This document shows positions 8,005-14,991 of a DNA stretch of 49,291 nucleotides, in pieces. The notes under the pieces are model-generated. The model did not search any database. It saw only the letters and a list, made by a program, of their open reading frames with translations, and was not told the DNA's origin. A program made the translations under genes and the position numbers. Source of the stretch: DATELY01 sp035276085 (GTDB taxonomy: Bacteria; Pseudomonadota; Gammaproteobacteria; Steroidobacterales; Steroidobacteraceae); contig DATELY010000222.1 in NCBI GenBank assembly GCA_035276085.1, positions 1-49,291 on the forward strand. Reading direction: 5' to 3'. Numbering within the stretch: the stretch's first letter is position 1; every line of letters begins with the position of its first letter.

Positions 8005-9027
8005 ATGTCACTGCGATCGTTGATTTCCAGCTTGACGCTGACGGCGTTGAGCCTCGTGGGCGTGCTCGTCACGCCAGCGCATGCGAAAAACGTGGAGCTT
8101 CTCAATGTCTCGTACGATCCCACGCGCGAGCTCTACGAGGAGTACAACAAGGCGTTCAGCGCTTTCTGGCAGAAGAAATCCGGCGACACGATCACGGTGA
8201 AGCAATCGCATGGCGGATCGGGTAAGCAGGCCCGTGCGGTCATCGATGGGCTGCAGGCCGATGTCGTTACGCTGGCGCTCGCCGCCGATATCGACGCACT
8301 GGCCAAAAACGGCTCGCTGATTCCGGGTAACTGGGCCGCACGGCTGCCGCACAACAGCGCACCGTATACGTCCACGATCGTGTTCCTCGTGCGCAAGGGC
8401 AATCCGAAGGGCATCAAGGATTGGGGCGACCTCATCAAGCCGGGCATTGCCGTCATCACGCCCAACCCGAAGACGTCGGGTGGCGCACGTTGGAACTATC
8501 TTGCGGCATGGGGTTGGGCGCTGAAGCAACCGGGCGGTACGGAGGCGAGCGCGCAGGCATTCGTGCAGAAGTTGTACAAGCAGGTGCCCGTGCTGGACAG
8601 CGGCGCGCGCGGTGCCACGACGACATTCGCTCAACGTGAACTGGGGGATGTGCTGCTCGCGTGGGAGAACGAAGCGCATCTGTCCCTGAAGGAATTCGGT
8701 GCCGACAAGTTCGACATCGTGTATCCGAAGGTGAGTGTGCTGGCGGAGCCGCCGGTCGCGATCGTGGACAAGAACGTGGATCGTCACGGCACGCGTGCCG
8801 TGGCACAGGCCTATCTCGAATACCTGTACACCGACGAGGGGCAGGAGATTGCAGCGCGCAACTACTATCGCCCGATCAAGGCGGAGATCGCGGCCAGGTA
8901 CGGCAACGTATTCGTCAGGATCCCGACGCTCGTGACCATCGCGGACTTCGGTGGCTGGACGAAGGCGCAAGCGCGGCACTTCGCCGATGGTGGCATCTTC
9001 GACCAGATCTATACGCCGGCAGGGTGA
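8005..9027 (+). CDS. Sulfate/thiosulfate-type periplasmic binding protein
   Basis: A 340-residue solute-binding protein with a Sec signal peptide (cleaved near TPAHA). It has the Sbp/CysP sequence plan: LLNVSYDPTRELY at the mature N-terminus, SHGGSGKQARAVIDG in the anion site, then DVVTLALAADID, and NPKTSGGARWNYLAAWGWAL in the second lobe. Family members capture sulfate or thiosulfate for a CysTWA-type ABC transporter. No such permease or ATPase is adjacent, so it would have to share one encoded elsewhere or serve another role. GGAG lies upstream of the ATG. It sits 69 bases after exbD and before a rhodanese-like gene, so a sulfur-scavenging setting is likely. Confidence 0.88.
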   Translation: MSLRSLISSLTLTALSLVGVLVTPAHAKNVELLNVSYDPTRELYEEYNKAFSAFWQKKSGDTITVKQSHGGSGKQARAVIDGLQADVVTLALAADIDALAKNGSLIPGNWAARLPHNSAPYTSTIVFLVRKGNPKGIKDWGDLIKPGIAVITPNPKTSGGARWNYLAAWGWALKQPGGTEASAQAFVQKLYKQVPVLDSGARGATTTFAQRELGDVLLAWENEAHLSLKEFGADKFDIVYPKVSVLAEPPVAIVDKNVDRHGTRAVAQAYLEYLYTDEGQEIAARNYYRPIKAEIAARYGNVFVRIPTLVTIADFGGWTKAQARHFADGGIFDQIYTPAG

Positions 9028-9082
9028 GGGGCACGACATGAACGCATCGCGATCATTTCCGCTCATGGCAGGAGGGATGACC

Positions 9083-9601
9083 ATGAAGAAACTGTATGTA
9101 GGGTTGACCGCGCTCGCGTTGCTCGCAAGCACCAACGTCGCCATGGCGCAGCAAGCGCCCGCTGAGAGCCAGAGTCCGGCGTTCAAAGCGCATGTCCTCA
9201 CGCGTGCCGAGTTCGATGCATTGCTGCAGCAGCCCTCCAACGTGCTCATCGTCGATGTGCGGCGGCCCGATGAGCTGACGAACATCGGCGGCTTTCCCGT
9301 CTACCTGAGCGTGCAACTTGCGGATCTGGAGCAGCGACTCGATTGGATTCCGAAGGACCGTGCGATCGTCACGGTGTCCAATCATGCGGCCCGTGGCGGC
9401 AGAGCGGCCGACCTCCTTACCAGCAAGGGTTTCAAGGTGGCTGGGACGATCGGCGCCCAGAACTACGAAGAGCAGGGTGGCTTGTTGACGAAGATCGTGC
9501 CTCGGGAGCGCAAAGCGGCTGACGTCAAAGTCGAGCTAACGGGCGCGGAGGAAGTGCCCGCGCACAAACCCGGTGAGATCCGGGCGCAACTCAAACCGTA
9601 A
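9083..9601 (+). CDS. Exported rhodanese-like protein lacking the catalytic cysteine
   Basis: A 172-residue protein with a clear signal peptide (MKKLYVGLTALALLASTNVAMA). The ATG at 9083 is placed seven bases after an AGGAGG-like site at 9070-9075; the ATGs at 9077 and 9038 are less well placed. The rhodanese fold shows in VLIVDVRRPDELTNIGGFP, but the active-site loop that normally starts with Cys reads VSNHAARGGRAAD (98-110). The whole predicted protein contains no cysteine. It therefore cannot carry out the normal thiosulfate sulfurtransferase reaction, and may act as a binding or scaffold domain, as other inactive rhodaneses do. It follows the sulfate-binding protein gene closely and is probably in the same transcript. 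Confidence 0.8.
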   Translation: MKKLYVGLTALALLASTNVAMAQQAPAESQSPAFKAHVLTRAEFDALLQQPSNVLIVDVRRPDELTNIGGFPVYLSVQLADLEQRLDWIPKDRAIVTVSNHAARGGRAADLLTSKGFKVAGTIGAQNYEEQGGLLTKIVPRERKAADVKVELTGAEEVPAHKPGEIRAQLKP

Positions 9602-9653
9602 TCGATATGGAGCTCGCAGCGACACTGTGCTTGCCGCTGCGAGCGGTTTACGT

Positions 9654-10220
9654 ATGGAAATGATGAGCGACTATGCCGACGGAGCCGACCTGCTACAACG
9701 CATCGACGGTGGTGAATCGGGTGGTGCCGATGAAAGTACCGCGGCAAGACTGCGCATTCTCTTGGAGAGCTGCTCGACGGGGATTGCGATCGTAACCACT
9801 GCGGGGCGTGGGACCACGATGCCGGGGGTGATCACTACCAGCTTCTCCTCGGTGTCGTTGGAGCCGCCTGCGATGATGTGGAGCTTCCCCAAGAGCTCGA
9901 GCCAGCATGACGTGTTCTGTGCCGCACAGGAGTTTGCCGTGCATCTTCTCGACCCGGAACACGCCGTGTTGGCAAAGCACTTTGCGGGCAAGCACGTGCC
10001 TGCTGCGCGCTTGAAGTCGCTGCGTCCGCGCGGTGGCCCTGCGCTGTTCGATTGTCGAGCACGCCTCGACTGCCACGCCTTCGCGACTCACGATGCCGGC
10101 GAGCGCACGATCATCGCTGCACGGGTGGCCTCATTCGAGGAGCATCCCGGCGAGCGCCTGCTGTTCCACCGCCGCCGCTTCGGTTACGTCCTGCCGGTGG
10201 ACAACGTGATCGAACGTTGA
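9654..10220 (+). CDS. Flavin reductase-like (FMN-binding split barrel) protein
   Basis: A 188-residue protein with features of the flavin reductase-like domain: VTTAGRGTTMPGVITTSFSS near the N-terminus, LEPPAMMWSFPKSS, FAVHLLDPEH, and RFGYVLP near the end. Such proteins bind FMN and often reduce it with NAD(P)H for a partner monooxygenase. The G-V-T-x-NS flavin motif is degenerate (GVITTSFSS), so it may bind flavin without being an efficient reductase. No flavin-dependent monooxygenase is next to it; the nearest is at 25691. The start is uncertain: ATGs at 9654, 9660 and 9663 are all in frame and no strong ribosome-binding site is visible. Probably the last gene of the group beginning with exbB or the sulfate-binding protein. 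Confidence 0.7.
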   Translation: MEMMSDYADGADLLQRIDGGESGGADESTAARLRILLESCSTGIAIVTTAGRGTTMPGVITTSFSSVSLEPPAMMWSFPKSSSQHDVFCAAQEFAVHLLDPEHAVLAKHFAGKHVPAARLKSLRPRGGPALFDCRARLDCHAFATHDAGERTIIAARVASFEEHPGERLLFHRRRFGYVLPVDNVIER

Positions 10221-10281
10221 AATGAGCATGCAGGGGGCGGGTCGGATGCCCCAATCTGCACGATGTGAATGCACGGCAGCA

Positions 10282-10323
10282 GAAGGTTCGCATCATTTTG
10301 AGTCAGCATCGATGTGAACCTTC
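10282..10323. promoter_or_regulatory. 13-bp inverted repeat, candidate activator site upstream of the sigma-54 promoter
   Basis: GAAGGTTCGCATC (10282-10294) and GATGTGAACCTTC (10311-10323) are inverted copies with one mismatch, separated by 16 bp. The centre is about 118 bp upstream of the start expected from the -24/-12 promoter, the usual distance for an enhancer of a sigma-54 activator. The half-site GATGTGAA occurs again at 10262-10269. Confidence 0.5.
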
Positions 10324-10393
10324 GCGGACCGCACGGATCGATGGAAAGCAAACCCCGCTGAAATTCCCTTGATTTTTCCCGTTTCCCTGGTGC

Positions 10394-10409
10394 TGGCACA
10401 GCAATTGCT
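10394..10409 (+). promoter_or_regulatory. Sigma-54 (-24/-12) promoter of the nitrate-type ABC operon
   Basis: TGGCACA-GCAA-TTGCT matches the -24/-12 consensus (TGGCACG-N4-TTGCW) at all but one base, with the invariant GG and GC exactly 12 bp apart. It lies 165 bp before the binding-protein ATG, and the expected start is near 10420. Sigma-54 promoters need an activator ATPase such as NtrC or the one encoded at 4407. Confidence 0.85.
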
Positions 10410-10444
10410 TTAAAGCCCGCCCAGGAGCGATACAACCGCTCGCG

Positions 10445-10479
10445 GATCCATTGTTGGATCAAATGGCAATGCCGCCATT
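10445..10479 (+). promoter_or_regulatory. Tandem hexaloop hairpins (ANTAR-protein target, NasR/NasT type)
   Basis: Two adjacent perfect stem-loops with six-base loops. P1 is GATCC-ATTGTT-GGATC (10445-10460). P2 is AATGGC-AATGCC-GCCATT (10462-10479). Both loops have A at position 1 and G at position 4, the bases conserved in RNA targets of ANTAR antiterminators such as NasR, NasT and EutV. The 3' arm of P2 overlaps the 5' arm of the intrinsic terminator that follows, so P2 and the terminator exclude each other. This is the expected layout of a leader where ANTAR binding allows read-through. The gene at 16512 encodes a NasS-like protein, the usual nitrate-sensing partner of NasT. Confidence 0.85.
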
Positions 10480-10521
10480 CGTGAGATGCACTTCGTGCGT
10501 CCGCGATGGCGGTTTTTTTTT
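10472..10521 (+). terminator. Intrinsic terminator/attenuator in the ABC operon leader
   Basis: CCGCCAT (10472-10478) pairs with ATGGCGG (10506-10512) and is followed at once by nine T residues (10513-10521). A small inner stem (ATGCAC-ttc-GTGCGT) fits inside the loop. It stands between the sigma-54 promoter and the first gene, so it can only act as a conditional stop for that operon. Confidence 0.88.
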
Positions 10522-10574
10522 GCGCGTTTGCTTGCAAACGCAGCCCTAACGACGAAGCACACATCGGAGAACAC

Positions 10575-11993
10575 ATGACGAGTCTTCGCGCAGGCACTCA
10601 CACTCATGTCGGCAACGCGACCATCTCGCGCCGCCGCGGCATCGTCCTGTTTGCAGCCATGGCGGCGGCATTGCTGGGCACGGCTGTGCAGGCGAAGCCG
10701 CTCAAGCTGGAGAAAGAACAAATCAAGCTCGGCTTCATCAAGCTGACCGACATGGCGCCCCTCGCCATCGCCTATGAAAAAGGCTACTTCGAAGACGAAG
10801 GTCTGTACGTCACGCTGGAGGCGCAGTCGAACTGGAAAGTGGTGTTGGATCGCGTGATCAGCGGCGAGCTCGATGGCTCGCACATGCTGATGGGTCAGCC
10901 CCTGGGCGCGACGATCGGTATCGGCACGAAAGCCGACATGTACACGATCTACAGCATGGCCATCAACGGCAAGGGCATCACGATTTCCAACGAGGTGTAC
11001 AACAAGATCAAGGACAAGCTGCCCAAGGATTCCGCCGGCAAACTGATTCACCCGGTGAGCGCCAAGGTACTCGCGCCAGTCGTTGCGGACATGAAGGCGC
11101 AGGGTAAGCCGTTCAAGATGGCGATGGTGTTTCCGGTCTCCAGCCACAACTACTCGTTGCGTTATTGGTTGGCAGCAGGCGGCTTGAACCCCGGCTTCTA
11201 TTCCAGCAGCGACGTATCGGGCCAGGTGAACGCCGATGTGCTGCTGTCGGTGACACCGCCGCCGCAGATGCCCGCCACGATGGAGGCCGGCACCATCAAT
11301 GGCTACTCCGTAGGCGAGCCGTGGAATCAGCAGGCCATCTTCAAGAACGTCGGCGTGCCGATTGCGACCGACGACGAATTCTTCGACACGATTCCGGACA
11401 AGATTTTTGGCGTCACCAAGGCATGGGCGGACAAGAACCCCAACACGCTGCTCGCCGTCACCAAGGCGCTGATTCGCGCCGGTTTGTGGTTGGACGCCAA
11501 TAACGGTGCCAACCGCAAGGAAGCAGCCGCCATCATCTCGCGTCCCGAATATGTGGGCGCCGATGTGCGCGTGATCAGCAAGAGCCTGCTCAACAGTTTC
11601 GAGTACGGCAGAGGTGACGTTCGTCAGGCGCCCAACTTCAACGTGTTCTCGCGTGGCTACGCCAGCTATCCATTCATCAGCGATGGCGTGTGGACGCTCA
11701 CGCAGATGCGGCGCTGGGGTCAGATCGATCAGAAGCCCGATGAGTGGTACGCGGAAACCGCCAAGAAGGTCAATCGCGTCGACCTTTACATGAAGGCTGC
11801 GCAGCTGCTGGTCGAAGAGGGCAAAGCCAAGGCCACGGATTTCCCGCCCACGGGATCCGATGGTTATCGCGCACCCTGGAAATCGAAGCTCGACGGTATC
11901 GAGTTCGATGGCAAGCAACCCGGTGCCTACGTCGAGAAGTTCGATCTGGGCTTGAAGGGCAGCCAGAAAATCGAAGCGGGCAAGATCAAATAA
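10575..11993 (+). CDS. nrtA: Nitrate-type ABC transporter periplasmic binding protein (NrtA/CmpA family)
   Basis: A 472-residue solute-binding protein of the CmpA/NrtA family. The N-terminus has an Arg-rich twin-arginine-like segment (SRRRGIVLF) and a hydrophobic stretch ending in AVQA, so export by Tat or Sec is expected. Family landmarks are KLGFIKLTDMAPLAIAYEKGYF, the SSHNYSLRYWLAAGG segment, and NGYSVGEPWNQQA. NrtA and CmpA bind nitrate/nitrite or bicarbonate; sequence alone does not separate them here. The promoter and leader upstream (sigma-54 plus ANTAR-type attenuator) favour nitrate or nitrite. GGAG at 10566-10569 supports the ATG at 10575 over the longer frame. First gene of an operon with permease and ATPase. 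A signal-less paralogue is encoded at 16512. Confidence 0.85.
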   Translation: MTSLRAGTHTHVGNATISRRRGIVLFAAMAAALLGTAVQAKPLKLEKEQIKLGFIKLTDMAPLAIAYEKGYFEDEGLYVTLEAQSNWKVVLDRVISGELDGSHMLMGQPLGATIGIGTKADMYTIYSMAINGKGITISNEVYNKIKDKLPKDSAGKLIHPVSAKVLAPVVADMKAQGKPFKMAMVFPVSSHNYSLRYWLAAGGLNPGFYSSSDVSGQVNADVLLSVTPPPQMPATMEAGTINGYSVGEPWNQQAIFKNVGVPIATDDEFFDTIPDKIFGVTKAWADKNPNTLLAVTKALIRAGLWLDANNGANRKEAAAIISRPEYVGADVRVISKSLLNSFEYGRGDVRQAPNFNVFSRGYASYPFISDGVWTLTQMRRWGQIDQKPDEWYAETAKKVNRVDLYMKAAQLLVEEGKAKATDFPPTGSDGYRAPWKSKLDGIEFDGKQPGAYVEKFDLGLKGSQKIEAGKIK

Positions 11994-12060
11994 TCCGGCG
12001 AGCCGCGACCAGCGGAGCAGAACGACAACACGCGCCATGTCGCAACACGAGGACTCATCC

Positions 12061-13182
12061 ATGCCCGCATCGAACGCGCTAGCCGCTGCACCGGTAGACA
12101 AAGATGCAAGCGTCAAGGCCACACCGCTGCCAGCGAACCAAGCGAGCTCATCCGCTCGGCGCGCGCGGCGGTTCGAACAGGCCTACGGCATATTGAATGT
12201 CGCGGGATTGGGATTTCTGGTGCCGATCGTTCGCATGCTGCGGGGCGAGAGTCCCCGCAGTCAGCTCGGAACGCTGTGGCATCTGGCCGGTGTGCCGATC
12301 GTGGCCGTGGTCCTGTTCTTGCTGCTGTGGAGTCAGATGTCATCGCGCATCGTCACGAGCCTCGGCACGATTCCAGGGCCGGCCGCGGTATGGAATCAGG
12401 TAGGCGTGTTGTGGGCCGATCACAAAGCGGAGCGCGAAAAGAAAGCCGCCTTTCACGAACGCCAGGTGAAGCGCAACGCCGAGCGCCTCGCCGAGGATCC
12501 GAACGCCACGGTGAGCACGGTGAGGTATACCGGCAAACCGACGTACATCGATCAGATCCTCACCAGTTTGCGCACGGTATTCACCGGCTTTCTGCTTGCA
12601 AGCCTGGTGGCGATCCCGGTGGGCATCCTTTGTGGCCTGAGCGCCAACGTCAACGCCGCGGTGAATCCCTTCATTCAGATTTTCAAGCCGGTGTCGCCGT
12701 TGGCCTGGCTGCCGATCGTCACCATGGTGGTCAGCGCCATGTATGTCACCGACAGTCCGATGTTCGAGAAGTCGTTCGTCACTTCTTCGATCACCGTGGC
12801 GTTGTGCTCGCTGTGGCCGACGCTCATCAACACGGCGCTGGGCGTGTCCTCCATCGACAAGGACCTGCTCAACGTCGCCAAGGTGCTCAATCTGAAATGG
12901 AGCACCAAGTTGATCAAGCTGGTGATTCCTTCATCGCTGCCCTTGATCTTCACCGGGCTGCGTCTCTCGCTGGGCGTGGGCTGGATGGTGTTGATCGCGG
13001 CGGAAATGCTGGCGCAAAACCCGGGCCTCGGAAAGTTCGTGTGGGATGAGTTCCAGAACGGCAGCACCGATTCGCTGAGCCGTTTGATGGTCGCCGTGTT
13101 CACCATCGGCATCATCGGCTTCCTGCTGGATCGCGTGATGTACACGATTCAGAGCATGGTCAACTTCAGCGGTCGTCGTTAG
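12061..13182 (+). CDS. nrtB: Nitrate-type ABC transporter permease (NrtB/CmpB family)
   Basis: A 373-residue inner-membrane permease of the binding-protein-dependent transport family. About 75 polar residues precede the first membrane segment (VPIVAVVLFLLLWSQM), and a charged loop of about 60 residues lies between it and the core domain, longer than in typical SsuC/TauC permeases and normal for NrtB. The ATPase-contacting EAA-like loop is visible (LLNVAKVLNLKWSTKLIKLV, then PSSLPLIFTGLRLSLG). GAGGA at 12049-12053 favours ATG 12061; ATG 12037 is an alternative. It would form a homodimeric channel with the fused ATPase encoded 12 bases downstream. Confidence 0.88.
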   Translation: MPASNALAAAPVDKDASVKATPLPANQASSSARRARRFEQAYGILNVAGLGFLVPIVRMLRGESPRSQLGTLWHLAGVPIVAVVLFLLLWSQMSSRIVTSLGTIPGPAAVWNQVGVLWADHKAEREKKAAFHERQVKRNAERLAEDPNATVSTVRYTGKPTYIDQILTSLRTVFTGFLLASLVAIPVGILCGLSANVNAAVNPFIQIFKPVSPLAWLPIVTMVVSAMYVTDSPMFEKSFVTSSITVALCSLWPTLINTALGVSSIDKDLLNVAKVLNLKWSTKLIKLVIPSSLPLIFTGLRLSLGVGWMVLIAAEMLAQNPGLGKFVWDEFQNGSTDSLSRLMVAVFTIGIIGFLLDRVMYTIQSMVNFSGRR

Positions 13183-13194
13183 TCGGATGCAACC

Positions 13195-14877
13195 ATGGCA
13201 ATTCTTGAATTGAGAAATGTCTGCAAGAGCTATGTAGCCGACGGTCGTGCGACCGACGTGCTGCACGACGTGAATCTCAGCATCGAGGAAGGCGAATTCG
13301 TGGCGATTGTCGGTTTCTCCGGCAGTGGCAAGACCACGTTGATCAACAGCATCGCCGGGCTGATCGCGCCTGACCACGGCGAGATCCTGCTCAGAGGCAA
13401 ACGCATCACGGGTGCTGGCCCGGATCGCGGTTTGGTGTTTCAGAGCTACTCCCTGTTTCCGTGGTTGACGGTGCGCGGCAACGTTCTGATGGCGGTGGCC
13501 GCAGTGTTTCCGCAGTGGAGCAAGGCGCAGCAGCTCGAGCACGCCGAGAAATACATCGCCATGGTGGGCTTGGGTCATGCCGCGGAACGCCGCCCCGCGG
13601 AGTTGTCCGGCGGGATGCGTCAGCGGGTCGCGGTGGCGCGCGCGCTGTCGATGAGCCCGGAGATTCTCCTGCTCGATGAACCGTTGTCGGCGCTGGACGC
13701 GCTGACCCGCGCGAAACTGCAGGATGAAATCGAAAGCATCTGGGAGCAGCAACGCAAGACGGTCATCCTGGTGACCAACGACGTGGACGAGGCGCTGCTG
13801 CTGGCGGATCGCATCATTCCCCTCACGGTTGCGCCGCGCGCGACACTTGCAAAGGAATTCAAAGTCAATCTGCCGCGCCCGCGGGATCGCAAGGGCGTCA
13901 ACCACGACCCGTCTTACAAGAAGCTGCGTGCCGACATCACTCAGTACCTGCTCGACATGGGTGCCGAACGCGGCGCGGAAGCCGAAGACCGCGCCGCGCC
14001 CACCGTCGTGCCGATCACGGCCGCCGATCGTCTGCCCGACGCGGTTCGCAACGAACTCAAGGCCAAACCCGCTCAAGATCCCAACCGGTATGTCGAGTTC
14101 TACGACGTCACGAAGATCTATCCCACGCCCAAGGGACCGCTCACGGTGGTGGACAAGTTCGCGCTCAACATGCGCAAGGGCGAGTTCATCTCGCTGATCG
14201 GTCACTCCGGCTGCGGTAAGTCGACCGTGTTGTCGATGGTTGCGGGGCTCAACGAAATCAGCGGCGGCTCGATCGTTCTCGACAGCCGCGAGGTCGTCAA
14301 CGCCGGTCCCGATCGTGGCGTCGTGTTCCAGTCTCCCAATCTGCTGCCGTGGTTGACCGCGCGACAGAACGTCGCACTGGGCGTGGAAAAAGTCTATTCG
14401 CATGCCTCGGCGGCTGAGCGCACCGATGTCATCGAGTACTACTTGAGCCGCGTCGGCTTGTCCGACTCCATGGACAAGCTGGCGAGCGACATGTCGAGCG
14501 GCATGAAGCAGCGCGTCGGCCTGGCGCGCGCCTTTGCCTTGTCACCCAAACTCCTGCTGCTGGATGAGCCATTCGGCATGCTCGATGCGCTGACGCGTTG
14601 GGAGTTGCAGGAAGTGCTGATGGACGTGTGGAAGCGCAGCCAGATCACCGCGATCTGCGTCACTCACGATGTCGATGAAGCCATTCTGCTCGCCGACCGC
14701 GTGGTGATGATGACCAACGGCCCGCATGCCCGCATCGGCAACATCATGGACGTGCACCTGCCACGCCCACGCACCCGCAAAGCGCTGCTGGAACACCCGA
14801 AGTACTGGCAGTACCGCGAAGAGCTGCTCGGCTTCCTCGAAGAGTACGAGGTGAATGATGCACACCGCGCAGCTTGA
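13195..14877 (+). CDS. Fused double ABC ATPase of the nitrate-type transporter
   Basis: A 560-residue protein with two complete NrtD-type ABC domains in one chain joined by a linker near residues 260-300. Domain 1: Walker A GFSGSGKTT (40-48), signature LSGGM (137-141), Walker B glutamate E162, but the switch His of the H-loop is Asn (VTND, N195). Domain 2: Walker A GHSGCGKST (336-344), signature degenerate as MSSGM (433-437), Walker B E458, normal H-loop (VTHD, H491). In a head-to-tail dimer both changes fall in the same composite site (Walker A/H-loop of domain 1 with signature of domain 2), leaving one canonical site. Usual NrtC is an ATPase fused to a binding-protein domain and NrtD a separate ATPase; here NrtC's extra domain is absent and the ATPases are joined. 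Confidence 0.92.
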   Translation: MAILELRNVCKSYVADGRATDVLHDVNLSIEEGEFVAIVGFSGSGKTTLINSIAGLIAPDHGEILLRGKRITGAGPDRGLVFQSYSLFPWLTVRGNVLMAVAAVFPQWSKAQQLEHAEKYIAMVGLGHAAERRPAELSGGMRQRVAVARALSMSPEILLLDEPLSALDALTRAKLQDEIESIWEQQRKTVILVTNDVDEALLLADRIIPLTVAPRATLAKEFKVNLPRPRDRKGVNHDPSYKKLRADITQYLLDMGAERGAEAEDRAAPTVVPITAADRLPDAVRNELKAKPAQDPNRYVEFYDVTKIYPTPKGPLTVVDKFALNMRKGEFISLIGHSGCGKSTVLSMVAGLNEISGGSIVLDSREVVNAGPDRGVVFQSPNLLPWLTARQNVALGVEKVYSHASAAERTDVIEYYLSRVGLSDSMDKLASDMSSGMKQRVGLARAFALSPKLLLLDEPFGMLDALTRWELQEVLMDVWKRSQITAICVTHDVDEAILLADRVVMMTNGPHARIGNIMDVHLPRPRTRKALLEHPKYWQYREELLGFLEEYEVNDAHRAA

Positions 14878-14991
14878 AGGGTCACGTGGATCGAACAGCA
14901 CCGCTGCTTCTGACCCACGACCACGAATCGACACCGCACCAATATTTCCTACTGCCTTAGCTATGGCGTCCAATACCCAGAGGAGCATGCA

